Of a stretch of DNA of 49,938 bases, positions 25,971 to 34,044 are shown in pieces; position 1 is the first letter of the stretch, and each line of letters starts with the position of its first letter. The notes beneath the pieces are model-generated. The model was not told the DNA's origin. It did no database searches and was given only the letters and a program-made list of their open reading frames with translations. Source of the stretch: Clostridia bacterium (GTDB lineage: Bacteria > Bacillota > Clostridia > Oscillospirales > Acutalibacteraceae). The position numbers were made by a program, and so were the translations under genes. The stretch lies in contig JAFSEF010000054.1 of the NCBI GenBank assembly GCA_017435865.1, positions 1 through 49,938 on the forward strand, given 5' to 3'.

Positions 25971-27103
25971 TCTTTTGTTACAAGAATGCAGTTGAATTCC
26001 TCGCGGATGATCTTGTCATTCGGACGAACAAGGTCAGCCGGGTTGGAATGCAAAACAAATTCACCAATTTCTTTTGTATAGCAAACCGAGGAGCCGCCGC
26101 CGTCGAGGTTGACGGCTCTTTTTGCACCGAACTGCTGCATCAGCAGACCCAAATCCACAAGGCTTGCACCGTTGGAATAGTCGGGGATTCTGCCGTCCAC
26201 GACAAGAAGCAGCACCGTTCCGTCATCGCAAAGTCCTGCAGCGGTACGAGGATGTCTTGTGAATGCAAAGGGCTCGAGCGGACCCCATTCAAAGAATTGT
26301 CCGTCCTTGAGAATCATCTGCAGACCGGCTGCTGCCTGTTGCAGGTCGGGTAATAAGTCGGGTTCATTCGCCAAAGTTGTAAGCACGGGTGAGTCGTCTT
26401 TTTTTATACCGATAAAGGCTCTTTTGCTGTCGGCATTGGCAATGCAGTTACCGTCTTTTACACAAAGACCCGAGGGACTGCCGTCTCCGAACATATCAAA
26501 AAAGTCTGCATTGACTGCCGCCACAACATTTTTGCCGTTGTTGACAGCTGACTCAATCATGGCAGGTACGGTTGCACGGATATCCTTTGCCTGCAAGCCG
26601 TCATTGGGTGTACCGATTGCAAGGCTTGCTTTTTTTGTGTCAACGCTGAGCCAGAAGGTGTGTACGGGTGCTGCGTTTTTATCATTATAAAGAATATGAC
26701 GGTAAAGAACCCCGTCGCAGACTTGCTTTTCTTCTCTTTCTTTTTCCGTCAAGCCGTTGTCATAATCATTGAACAATTGCTTTTCATCTGCATAATCGGG
26801 AGTTCCGAATTTGAATTCATGGTAATAGCAATCACCGTCAACGGTGTCATCCCACATTGTCAGCAGCAGCGTTGTATCGGCTTGCGGTTCGGGAATATAG
26901 AAAAAGTGCGTCAGCACATCGTAAGGCTCTTTGTCGTTGAAGCCGTCCTCATAAACGGCATCCCCAATGTGAAGTTTCACATTGAAACATGGATATTCAA
27001 AACGGAAAACAATTTTAATTCTGTCACCGCAACGCAGATGCTCAATGCTGACGATTTCGTCCGCATCATACGCGGTTGCATTCTTTTTCAGATCCTCAAA
27101 CAT
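25967..27103 (-). CDS. NAGPA-type phosphodiester glycosidase
   Basis: 378 residues. The C-terminal two thirds match the phosphodiester glycosidase (NAGPA, uncovering-enzyme) domain: VNADFFDMFGDGSPSGLCVK, HPRTAAGLCDDGTVLLLVVDGR and AVNLDGGGSSVCY. Such enzymes release sugar from sugar-1-phosphodiesters, for example teichoic-acid or phosphoglycan linkages. The first 130 residues form a beta-rich domain (HLRCGDRIKIVFRFEYP) not recognised. No signal peptide, so it probably works inside the cell. Ends tail-to-tail, overlapping oxidoreductase C by 4 bp. Confidence 0.85.
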   Translation of the reverse strand: MFEDLKKNATAYDADEIVSIEHLRCGDRIKIVFRFEYPCFNVKLHIGDAVYEDGFNDKEPYDVLTHFFYIPEPQADTTLLLTMWDDTVDGDCYYHEFKFGTPDYADEKQLFNDYDNGLTEKEREEKQVCDGVLYRHILYNDKNAAPVHTFWLSVDTKKASLAIGTPNDGLQAKDIRATVPAMIESAVNNGKNVVAAVNADFFDMFGDGSPSGLCVKDGNCIANADSKRAFIGIKKDDSPVLTTLANEPDLLPDLQQAAAGLQMILKDGQFFEWGPLEPFAFTRHPRTAAGLCDDGTVLLLVVDGRIPDYSNGASLVDLGLLMQQFGAKRAVNLDGGGSSVCYTKEIGEFVLHSNPADLVRPNDKIIREEFNCILVTKD

Positions 27104-27128
27104 AACTCCAACTCCCGTTTTTTCTTCA

Positions 27129-27157
27129 ATTGTACCACACTGCTTTCAATTTGTCGA
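27129..27157 (-). promoter_or_regulatory. Promoter of the phosphodiester glycosidase gene
   Basis: Minus strand: TCGACA (27152-27157), 17-nt spacer, TACAAT (27129-27134) with extended -10 TGG. Confidence 0.55.
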
Positions 27158-27178
27158 TATGAAATTATCGGCTTTTTG

Positions 27179-27207
27179 TTGACAACGAAGTTTCAGTTTA
27201 GTATCAT
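27179..27207 (+). promoter_or_regulatory. Promoter of the isomerase-DUF6807 unit
   Basis: TTGACA (27179-27184), 17-nt spacer, TATCAT (27202-27207), divergent from the glycosidase promoter. Confidence 0.65.
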
Positions 27208-27228
27208 AAAACCAAAGGAGGGATTCCA

Positions 27229-28050
27229 ATGCGAATCGGTTGTTGTTTATCTCCCAATACATTTATGCCCGAATTTAAAAATTCCGTCCATGCAGATCAG
27301 CTTTTTACGGTGCTGACAGACGGATACAAAAATATTCTCAATATGGGTTTTGACTTTGTTGAAGCCACATCAGGTTCGGTGAATGATTTAAAAGAAAATG
27401 AGCTGCAGGCACTCGCTGAAATGGTGAAGTCTGGTGATTTCGGCATTGAATATATCAACTGCTTCCTGCCGGGACACATCCGCGTGTGTGTGAATCACAA
27501 AGAAGCGAGAGCACATGCCGATAAGACTTTTAAAAATCTTCACACTGTTGGTATCAAGGCCCTTGTGTTTGGTTCGGGCGGTGCACGCAGCTATCCCGAA
27601 GGAATGACTGAAGCAGAGGGAAGAAAGTATTATAAGGATTTTCTGCTTTACTGTGCGGATGTCGGCTCGCAATACGGCATTTTTACCTGCATTGAACCCT
27701 TGCAGAAAACCGAAACCAATCAGGTCAATTTCGTCTCGCAGGCGATTGAGCTTGCCCGTGAATTTAACCATCCTTATCTTCGCATCACCCCCGATGCCTT
27801 CCACATGGCAGTCGGCAACGAGGCTCCGTCCGTGCTGAAAGAAGCGCAACCCTTTATCAATCATATCCATGTGTCGGAAGCACCCGGCAGACTTCGTCCC
27901 GGTGTGCACGGCGGTGAATATCTGAAAAAGGTCGGTGCAGTGCTGAAAGAAATCGGCTATCACGGTGACCTGACCATCGAATGCGGCTACAGTGATTTTA
28001 TTGCGGATATGTCCGCAGGACTTGCATTTTTAAAGGAGAATGTAGTATGA
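27229..28050 (+). CDS. Sugar phosphate isomerase/epimerase
   Basis: 273 residues, AP-endonuclease-like TIM barrel. Visible elements are IGCCLSPNTFMPEF, GFDFVEATSGSV, LVFGSGGARSYPEG, FTCIEPLQKTETNQVN, ITPDAFHMAVG and INHIHVSEAPGR, with Glu/Asp/His metal ligands at the usual positions. AAGGAGGG lies before the ATG. Its stop overlaps the next start (ATGA), so the two genes are coupled. The substrate is unknown; the neighbours suggest carbohydrate catabolism. Confidence 0.84.
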   Translation: MRIGCCLSPNTFMPEFKNSVHADQLFTVLTDGYKNILNMGFDFVEATSGSVNDLKENELQALAEMVKSGDFGIEYINCFLPGHIRVCVNHKEARAHADKTFKNLHTVGIKALVFGSGGARSYPEGMTEAEGRKYYKDFLLYCADVGSQYGIFTCIEPLQKTETNQVNFVSQAIELAREFNHPYLRITPDAFHMAVGNEAPSVLKEAQPFINHIHVSEAPGRLRPGVHGGEYLKKVGAVLKEIGYHGDLTIECGYSDFIADMSAGLAFLKENVV

Positions 28051-28850
28051 GTTTCAAAGTAATCAGCAAGGAAAATGTTTTCGAAGTATATCATAACGAT
28101 TATCTGTTCACAATCTGTGATTACAGTGCGACCTATAAAAGACCCTTCATGGGCCCCGTGAATGCACCCGACGGAGTGTCATTCACCCGCTTTACACCCT
28201 TCCATGAGGAGCATCCGCATCAGCGATCGCTGTTCATCGGTGTGGGTGAGGTCAACGGCGTGGACTTCTGGAATGAATTTGAAGACGACAAAGGTGTTGT
28301 TGTTTTTGACTGCATTGACGAAATCGCCGACGGTGAAACGGCGGTTGTTTCTGTCAACAATGTATGGCAAAAGCCGGACGGCACACCCGTTATCAACGAA
28401 AAACGCAGACTTACCTTCTCCGAAGCCGAAACAGGAGTTTGCGTGGATGTGCAGGTCGTGTTCACCGCCGCTTACGGCGACATCGAATTCGGCCCCACCA
28501 AAGAAGCAGGCCCTCTCGGTATTCGTGTCAATGACTTCATGCGTGCCGACGGGGAAGGCACCTTTACCAATTCCAACGGCGGTGTCAAGGAGGAGGAATG
28601 CTGGGGCAAGGAAGCACTGTGGTGCAATTATTTCGCAAAACTGAACGGCAAAACCTACGGTATTGCCGCCTTTGACCGCAATACGAATGAACGCTTTCCT
28701 ACCACATGGCACATCCGTAACTACGGTTTGATGGCAGCCAATAACCTGTTCTTCAAGGGCGGTCTTTCCATCCCCGCCGACGAAAGCCTGCAGTATGACT
28801 TCACCGTTGTGTTCTGGACAGACAGCATTGATGAATGTGATTATATTTAA
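28047..28850 (+). CDS. DUF6807 (PmoA-like) family protein
   Basis: 267 residues. The pattern KRPFMGPVNAPDGVSFTRF, followed by HPHQRSLFIGVGEVNGVDFW and GIAAFDRNTNERFPTTWHIRNYG, matches the family annotated as DUF6807 or PmoA (a misleading name, not methane oxygenase). Members occur in sugar-degradation clusters beside isomerases and Gfo/Idh/MocA enzymes, and a hydrolase/isomerase-like role is suspected only from context. Coupled to the isomerase by a 4-nt overlap. Confidence 0.8.
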   Translation: MSFKVISKENVFEVYHNDYLFTICDYSATYKRPFMGPVNAPDGVSFTRFTPFHEEHPHQRSLFIGVGEVNGVDFWNEFEDDKGVVVFDCIDEIADGETAVVSVNNVWQKPDGTPVINEKRRLTFSEAETGVCVDVQVVFTAAYGDIEFGPTKEAGPLGIRVNDFMRADGEGTFTNSNGGVKEEECWGKEALWCNYFAKLNGKTYGIAAFDRNTNERFPTTWHIRNYGLMAANNLFFKGGLSIPADESLQYDFTVVFWTDSIDECDYI

Positions 28851-28855
28851 TTTGG

Positions 28856-28891
28856 AAAACCTTTGCTGTGTATTCTCGGCAAAGGTTTTTT
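28856..28891 (+). terminator. Rho-independent terminator after DUF6807
   Basis: Stem AAAACCTTTGC (28856-28866) / GCAAAGGTTTT (28879-28889) followed by T run. Confidence 0.85.
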
Positions 28892-29008
28892 GCATAAAAA
28901 TTACATTTTTTTTTTGAAAAATATTTTATAAGTACGATTTATGGTACTATGCGTGTGTTATAATAACTTAAAATAACTCTCTTTTTATTTAGGAAAGGAT
29001 GGATTTTT

Positions 29009-31003
29009 GTGAAAAACAAAATGGATGAAAATAATATTTCATTGTTTGATTACGTTGATACTCAGGAAAACCATTCGGGTAAACTTGATGTTGTTGAGTT
29101 GGATTATGTAACAACAAAAGCAGTAACATGGCAAGAACTGTTTAGGGGCTATAATAAGATACGAGCAATTACATACTCCTCGAATATAAATTTTATATAC
29201 AAACTCCTTGAAATGTTTGATGAGGCAGAAATTATATTTGGCAATGAAATGGTTATGTCCGGATCTATACAAGAGATTATGGCATATCAAAATCAATTAT
29301 TGTTGAGAATGCGAGAAAATGTTGGCAATTCAAGACAGGAGTTGTTGGAGCGAATAGACAACGGTACGGTTAGTTTTTTTGTCGCTCATAAACAAATGTC
29401 GCATGAGAAAATTTATCTTTTGGAAGCAACGGATGGACGTAAAAGGGTTATTATGGGTTCTGCAAATATGTCCTATAATGCATTTGGTGGATTTCAGCGA
29501 GAGAATATTTGCTATATCGATAATGAAAATGCATATAATTGGTATTTATCATGTTTTGATGATTTAAAAGAAAATAGTACAAATACAATTAGCAAAAAGG
29601 CTTTGATGATTGCTGATACGAGTGAAAATATTGATGCTTTGCCAATTTCAGAATATGTTTATGCAAAAAAGGCATTTATTGTTGAAACAGAAAAAGAGTT
29701 GTTAAGTGAAGTTCAATTTATTTTGGATGTACACAATCTTGCAAAAGAATTAAAGCCGATTATACCGAAAGCTGACAAGAAAAACGGAAAAACTTATTTG
29801 ATGCCAGATGCAATAACAAAAATCAGGCGTCAAAGAATTGAAGAAAATATTAGGGATAAAGAATTGCGTAGTGAATATCCTCATTTGATTGTTGATGCAG
29901 AAAAAATGTGTGTGCTATTAAATGGGGAAAAAGTGAATTTGGAACCAAAAAAAGAGGAAGTTGCCGCTGATGTTGATTTGTTTCTGCGGTATATGGATGG
30001 ATATAGTACGTTTCATGGTAACTTTGCGGAAATGCAGTATAGATATTTTGAATTTGCAAACTGGTTTTTTTGCTCACCGTTTATTGCTGTTATGCGTGAT
30101 ATGGCATCGCGTTATGAGCAAAATAAATTACCGTATCCGGTTTTTGGCTTGGTGTATGGACAAAGCAAAGCAGGAAAAACAAGTTTTCTTGAAACTTTGT
30201 TGAAAATGATGATAGGACAAAAACCAAAATTGGCAGCACCTGATTTTACTCGTTCAAGCATTGAAAACTTGAAAAGAACGGTAAAAGGCGCACCAATTAT
30301 AGTTGATGACTTGACGCAAACAAGATTTAATCAGCATGCAATAGAAACAATTAAAAATGATGACTTCGGCATTAGTGAGCATATTATACATTATCCGGCA
30401 GTTGTTATCAGTGCTAATGAAGATGTTAAAGCTGTTGCCCCTGAAGTTATTCGCCGAACAGTCATCTGTCGTGTTGAAGCCGGGTTGACAAATACAGAAG
30501 TTATGAAAAGCAATGTTGTGCGCTCAATACAACAAAAAATCGGTACGGCATTTTATCGTGAATATTTATCTCGGATGTTGCAAAGATTACCGGAGCTTAT
30601 TGATATTATGAAGGATGAAGCTGCAATAAGCGCACCTGATATATTAGAAGTATCTTCACAAACAATTGTTGAAATCTTCAAAGAGCATCATGTGCAATTG
30701 CCGCAATATGTCAGACATCTTTCCCTTGATGATTATTTCAGTGAGCATGTTACTGGAAAATTTGCAAAAGAAAATATCCGAAATGCATGGAAAACAAGTC
30801 CAAAATCTTTTGTGATTCAAAATAAAACAAATGAATTAAGATACAATGCCGGACAGTCATATGAAGCAGATCGACTGATGAAAGAATTGCCTGAAACATT
30901 GGAGGCACATAAGGTTAGAGAATGGATTGTGATGAATTTGTCGGAAGCAAGAGATTTTTTTGGTATTGACTTTAAAAAATCATTGTTTAAAATAAAGGTG
31001 TAA
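29009..31003 (+). CDS. Fused phospholipase D-like nuclease and SF3/AAA-like ATPase
   Basis: 664 residues in one chain. Residues about 35-190 form a PLD-superfamily domain with one HxK motif (H132-E-K134-I-Y-L-L-E) and G-S-A-N-M-S at about 150; the usual Asp after HxK is Glu, and one HxK per chain implies a dimeric site as in Nuc and BfiI. Residues about 240-320 are a charged helical linker. Residues about 360-520 are a P-loop ATPase: GQSKAGKTS (384-392, Walker A), APIIVDDL (Walker B, 428-435), VVISAN (sensor-like) and VIRRTVICRVEAG (arginine-rich segment), most like superfamily 3 helicase/AAA domains. The last 120 residues are helical. GTG start 29009 after AAAGGA. The gene is AT-rich and stands alone. 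A DNA-targeting defence role is inferred, not shown. Confidence 0.78.
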   Translation: MKNKMDENNISLFDYVDTQENHSGKLDVVELDYVTTKAVTWQELFRGYNKIRAITYSSNINFIYKLLEMFDEAEIIFGNEMVMSGSIQEIMAYQNQLLLRMRENVGNSRQELLERIDNGTVSFFVAHKQMSHEKIYLLEATDGRKRVIMGSANMSYNAFGGFQRENICYIDNENAYNWYLSCFDDLKENSTNTISKKALMIADTSENIDALPISEYVYAKKAFIVETEKELLSEVQFILDVHNLAKELKPIIPKADKKNGKTYLMPDAITKIRRQRIEENIRDKELRSEYPHLIVDAEKMCVLLNGEKVNLEPKKEEVAADVDLFLRYMDGYSTFHGNFAEMQYRYFEFANWFFCSPFIAVMRDMASRYEQNKLPYPVFGLVYGQSKAGKTSFLETLLKMMIGQKPKLAAPDFTRSSIENLKRTVKGAPIIVDDLTQTRFNQHAIETIKNDDFGISEHIIHYPAVVISANEDVKAVAPEVIRRTVICRVEAGLTNTEVMKSNVVRSIQQKIGTAFYREYLSRMLQRLPELIDIMKDEAAISAPDILEVSSQTIVEIFKEHHVQLPQYVRHLSLDDYFSEHVTGKFAKENIRNAWKTSPKSFVIQNKTNELRYNAGQSYEADRLMKELPETLEAHKVREWIVMNLSEARDFFGIDFKKSLFKIKV

Positions 31004-31010
31004 CAAAAAA

Positions 31011-31036
31011 GAAGATCAACAGTTTTGTTGATCTTC
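31011..31036 (-). terminator. Terminator of the DAP dehydrogenase gene
   Basis: Stem GAAGATCAAC / GTTGATCTTC, 10 bp, followed on the minus strand by a T run (plus-strand A run 31005-31010). It lies between converging genes and may slow both. Confidence 0.8.
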
Positions 31037-31047
31037 TCCTGAAAATT

Positions 31048-32031
31048 TTACAGCATTGTGTGTCTGAGCTCATCACCCGACAGGGGGGAATAGTAAGCCG
31101 GGGCAATGTCAAACATGGTCTTGCAGCCGGTCTGCCCTTCCTTGTTCAATCTGTAAACCGTTCTTGCACCTGCAACAAGCACACTCGAGGTGAATTCGGG
31201 GTTGCTGTCAAGGGTGAGCTTGTATTCAATAATATTCTTGTGCTCCTTGTTCAGTCCCGTCACACCGCTGCGGATGACAAAGCCGCCGTGCGGCAGCTCG
31301 CCGTGCTGTGCTTTCATTTCTTCGGCTGTGATGAAGTGCACCGTGGTGTCGTAGGGTTCAAAATAGTTGGGCATGGTCTTGATGGCTGTTTCGATGGCAA
31401 CCTTGTCTGCACCCTCTGCGGCAACAACAAAGCATTCGCGTTTGTGCATCTGTCTTGCCGTCAGGGTCGGCTGTTCACCGCGTCTGACCGTTTCAACGGT
31501 ATCTTCCACGGGAACGGTGTACTGTCTTGCATCAACAACACCTTCAATACGACGGATGGCATCGGAATGACCCTGGCTGACACCTCTGCCCCAGAATGTG
31601 TAATTCTTGCCTTCGGGCTGAATGCAGGATGCATACAGACGATTTACGGAGAACATACCCGGATCCCAGCCTGCGGAAATGAGTGCGGTCTTGCCGCCTG
31701 CAAGTGCTGCTTTGTTGACATTTTCAAAATGTACGGGAATGTTTGCATGGTTGTCAAAGCTGTCCACTACGTTGAAATGCTGTGCATAAAACGGAGTTTG
31801 CTCGGGCAGGTCTGTTGCACTGCCGCCGCACAGAATCAGCACGTCGATTTCATCTTTCATAGTAAGCAGTTTATCTGCATGATAAACGGGAAGACCTTGC
31901 GTACGTACATTGACACTTTCGGGATCTCTTCTTGTAAAAACGGCATTCAGGCACATATCTTCATTTTGTCTGATTGCTGCTTCTACACCTTTGCCGAGAT
32001 TACCATAACCGAATATACCGATATTTATCAT
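31048..32031 (-). CDS. ddh: meso-Diaminopimelate dehydrogenase
   Basis: 327 residues from ATG 32031. It makes meso-diaminopimelate from tetrahydrodipicolinate, NADPH and ammonia for lysine and peptidoglycan. Signatures: INIGIFGYGNLGKGVEAAI (NADP-binding), VFTRRDPESV, DVLILCGGSATDLPEQTP, NVVDSFDNHANIPVHF, ISAGWDPGMFSVNRLY and FWGRGVSQGHSDAIRRI, all highly typical. The longer frame to 32076 has no ribosome site and GGTGAGA precedes the chosen ATG. A well-conserved housekeeping gene with its own promoter and terminator. Confidence 0.95.
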   Translation of the reverse strand: MINIGIFGYGNLGKGVEAAIRQNEDMCLNAVFTRRDPESVNVRTQGLPVYHADKLLTMKDEIDVLILCGGSATDLPEQTPFYAQHFNVVDSFDNHANIPVHFENVNKAALAGGKTALISAGWDPGMFSVNRLYASCIQPEGKNYTFWGRGVSQGHSDAIRRIEGVVDARQYTVPVEDTVETVRRGEQPTLTARQMHKRECFVVAAEGADKVAIETAIKTMPNYFEPYDTTVHFITAEEMKAQHGELPHGGFVIRSGVTGLNKEHKNIIEYKLTLDSNPEFTSSVLVAGARTVYRLNKEGQTGCKTMFDIAPAYYSPLSGDELRHTML

Positions 32032-32064
32032 CATTCTCACCGACTTTATAAAAATTTTAAAAAA

Positions 32065-32093
32065 AGTATAGCACAAAAGTTTTTTTCTGACAA
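32065..32093 (-). promoter_or_regulatory. Promoter of ddh
   Basis: Minus strand: TTGTCA (32088-32093), 17-nt spacer, TATACT (32065-32070). Confidence 0.65.
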
Positions 32094-32163
32094 TACGGAT
32101 TCAGATGTTTTTTTTCTGCACATAAATATTTCGGAAATTTACATAAAAAGGAGACCATATACT

Positions 32164-32724
32164 ATGTCCGTTATCATACGAAAATACAAAAGGGAAGACC
32201 GCGAGGCTTGTCGGAATATCTGTATTCAGACGGCATCCCCTGAACGTGTCAGAACACAATCACAAAGAAAATCGCTTGTAACAGTCTACAGCGATTCGTA
32301 TGTGGATTTTGAAAAGAATATCTGTTTTGTTGCCGAAGATGACGGAAATGTTGTCGGTTACATCTTGTGTGCACCTGATACAAAAGCGTACTGCAAAAAT
32401 GCAATGAAACATCACATCCTGCCTATGATGAAAAACGATCCCGTTACAGCTTTGTTAACAATGGGAGAATTTGCGATCTATAATTTATTAGCAAGACGTC
32501 GCAGTGCTCATATGCACATTGATATTCTTCCGTCACATCAACGCATGGGACTCGGAACACGTTTTGTGAATACATTGCTTGAAGAACTGAGAAATAAATC
32601 TGTCAATGGTTTGTTTCTCATAACCGATACAGGAAACAAAAAAGGACCTCGTTTTTACGAAAAATACGGTTTTACTCTTTCTTATAAAGTATTTTTTGCT
32701 CTTGTGTATACAATTGACTTTTGA
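32164..32724 (+). CDS. GNAT-family acetyltransferase
   Basis: 186 residues from ATG 32164 with AAGGAGA 10 nt upstream. GNAT features are RKYKREDREACRNICIQTA, NVVGYILCAPDTKAY, MHIDILPSHQRMGLGTRFV (acetyl-CoA-binding Q/R-x-x-G-x-G/A) and FYEKYGF. A much longer frame open from 31060 is only the antisense of ddh and is not used. The substrate is unknown. Stands alone, followed by a weak hairpin GGGGCT/AGCCCC (32735-32757). Confidence 0.82.
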   Translation: MSVIIRKYKREDREACRNICIQTASPERVRTQSQRKSLVTVYSDSYVDFEKNICFVAEDDGNVVGYILCAPDTKAYCKNAMKHHILPMMKNDPVTALLTMGEFAIYNLLARRRSAHMHIDILPSHQRMGLGTRFVNTLLEELRNKSVNGLFLITDTGNKKGPRFYEKYGFTLSYKVFFALVYTIDF

Positions 32725-32881
32725 AAATAAAGAAGGGGCTTGTCATCGTGCAGCCCCATTCATTATTTAGAACGTTCAGTTCGAAGCCTGAGAAGCTTTC
32801 ATTCCTGTCATAACACTCGCCGCTGACGGAATCTTTATCAGAAAATACTGAATGAAAAGAACCCTAATTTTAATACAAATG

Positions 32882-32928
32882 CCCCCCTTTTTTAGGGTAG
32901 GGGGTGCATATTTGAGTCAGGGGGTGCA
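32882..32928 (-). terminator. Hairpin and TGCACCCCCT direct repeat after the orphan gene
   Basis: TGCACCCCCT occurs twice on the minus strand (32919-32928 and 32899-32908), directly after the stop of the next gene. The second copy forms a stem with the CCCCCT/AGGGGG-type sequence at 32882-32887. It acts as a possible terminator. The rest of 32725-32880 shows only the hairpin at 32735-32757. Confidence 0.5.
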
Positions 32929-32930
32929 AC

Positions 32931-33470
32931 TCACTTTACTATGCACTGATAAGTATTCCAATCGTAAGTTTCGTATTGCTTTTGCGTTTTTAACAATCTT
33001 GAAAGAAGTCCTTTGGGCTTGCTAATTCGCCTCATTGCTTTTTCAAAGCCTTGTCGGCCAAAGGCATCATCCTCGTCATTCAGATCAAAACAAGCATCCC
33101 CAAGCCACCGTCTGTTTTTGAGGTCATTTGCAATAATTACAACAAAATTGCCGCTTTGAATTTCTTTTATGCGATCCAACAAATCGTCAGCAAGCATTTC
33201 TTCGTTGCAATCAAACATTTCAAAACTATAACTACCAAACCACAGTTCTTCAAAATGAAAGGTGCTATCAACGGCATTGAACTGAAGTTCAATATCGTTT
33301 CTTCCATTATTGCTTCGAATGATCAAAGCAATGACTTTACAAGTTTTTGCATTTTTGGTATAAGGGAACATTGACACATGGTGCCAATATGCTGTTTCAT
33401 TTTCAAATTCGCGCACATCGAAAACAATGTTGTTTTCCGATAACAGAATCTTCACGTCGTTCAATGTCAT
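32931..33470 (-). CDS. Hypothetical protein
   Basis: 179 residues, no signal peptide or membrane segment. It reads MTLNDVKILLSENNIVFDV, then an alternating hydrophobic (beta-rich) middle (KVIALIIRSNNG, IELQFNAV, FHFEELWFGSYSFEMFD) and a basic tail (KPKGLLSRLLKTQKQYETYD). No family recognised. It starts at ATG 33470 after GGTGGTGATT. Its promoter is covered by a row of AACGATT repeats, so it is probably tightly regulated. Confidence 0.65.
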   Translation of the reverse strand: MTLNDVKILLSENNIVFDVREFENETAYWHHVSMFPYTKNAKTCKVIALIIRSNNGRNDIELQFNAVDSTFHFEELWFGSYSFEMFDCNEEMLADDLLDRIKEIQSGNFVVIIANDLKNRRWLGDACFDLNDEDDAFGRQGFEKAMRRISKPKGLLSRLLKTQKQYETYDWNTYQCIVK

Positions 33471-33490
33471 ATAATCACCACCTTGAACAA

Positions 33491-33519
33491 ATTATATCAT
33501 AAAACTTACTGTCTTTCAA
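33491..33519 (-). promoter_or_regulatory. Promoter of the hypothetical gene
   Basis: Minus strand: TTGAAA (33514-33519), 17-nt spacer, TATAAT (33491-33496). The -35 box overlaps the first AACGATT repeat. Confidence 0.7.
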
Positions 33520-33603
33520 CGATTATTGGCTGTAATTCAATGATTACCCCTATAAATCAACGATTATGGTTGTAATTTAACGATTGCTTGTGATTTAACG
33601 ATT
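33518..33603. repeat. Five phased AACGATT repeats
   Basis: Cores at 33518-33524, 33539-33545 (AATGATT), 33559-33565, 33579-33585 and 33597-33603, spaced 21, 20, 20 and 18 nt. The first overlaps the -35 of the hypothetical gene. Spacing near two helical turns suggests cooperative binding on one DNA face by a regulator. Confidence 0.65.
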
Positions 33604-33612
33604 TGAAATGAT

Positions 33613-33772
33613 ATATCGCTGGTGCGATATGATATACGGCGTTGCCGTATGATATACTTGCTATGCAAGCATGATATAATATCCGTTCCTTCATATGCCG
33701 TAGGCATATATCATCCACCGAAGGTGGGTATCATATCGAAGATATATCACCCGTTCCGAGAGGAACGGATAT
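33613..33772. repeat. Chain of seven small hairpins joined by GATATA/TATATC linkers
   Basis: Palindromes: 33613-33630 (ATATCGC/GCGATAT), 33634-33650 (ATACGGC/GCCGTAT), 33657-33669 (CTTGC/GCAAG), 33693-33709 (ATATGCC/GGCATAT), 33715-33727 (CCACC/GGTGG), 33733-33745 (ATATC/GATAT), 33751-33768 (CCGTTCC/GGAACGG). An outer pair ATATCCGTTCC (33679-33689) / GGAACGGATAT (33762-33772) encloses the right half. Linkers read GATATA on the left and TATATC on the right. No protein is coded here. Function unknown. Confidence 0.75.
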
Positions 33773-33777
33773 CATTG

Positions 33778-33812
33778 AAAACACCCTCATTGTATCACAA
33801 TGAGGGTGTTTT
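33778..33812 (-). terminator. Terminator of the tRNA-Ser pair
   Basis: Perfect 15-bp stem AAAACACCCTCATTG (33778-33792) / CAATGAGGGTGTTTT (33798-33812), loop of 5, just after the second tRNA on the minus strand. Confidence 0.8.
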
Positions 33813-33814
33813 CA

Positions 33815-33905
33815 TGGCGGAGAAGAGGAGACTCGAACTCCTGCGCCGGTTACCCGACCTACGCCCTTAGCAGGGGCGCCTCGTCACCAACTTGAGTACT
33901 TCTCC
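33815..33905 (-). tRNA. tRNA-Ser(GCT), CCA encoded
   Basis: Minus strand: acceptor stem GGAGAAG / CTTCTCC, D arm, anticodon loop around TGCTAAG with anticodon GCT, a long variable arm (class II), T arm GGAGTTCGAGTCTCC and encoded CCA at 33815-33817. Reads AGC/AGU codons. Second of two tandem tRNA-Ser genes. Confidence 0.93.
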
Positions 33906-33942
33906 GTATGGTAACAATAAAAGATAAATTCGGTTGTTGAAC

Positions 33943-34031
33943 TGGCGGAGAGAGTGGGATTCGAACCCACGGTACCCGAAAGTACAACGGTTTTCAAGAC
34001 CGTCCCGTTATGACCGCTTCGGTATCTCTCC
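33943..34031 (-). tRNA. tRNA-Ser(TGA), CCA encoded
   Basis: Minus strand: acceptor GGAGAGA / TCTCTCC, anticodon loop CTTGAAAA with anticodon TGA, long variable arm, T arm GTGGGTTCGAATCCCAC and CCA encoded at 33943-33945. First gene of the tandem pair. Confidence 0.94.
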
Positions 34032-34044
34032 TTAAGCAAGAAAA

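Noticed and set aside
31060-32163. Upstream extension of the GNAT reading frame by about 370 codons
   Set aside because: It is antisense to ddh; a strong AAGGAGA site marks ATG 32164 as the real start.
33613-33772. CRISPR array
   Set aside because: The units are different short palindromes with 4-6 bp linkers; no identical direct repeat or spacer-sized unique sequence.
33622-33870. 82-codon ORF across the hairpins and tRNA
   Set aside because: Overlaps the palindromes, the terminator and the tRNA-Ser gene; not a protein gene.
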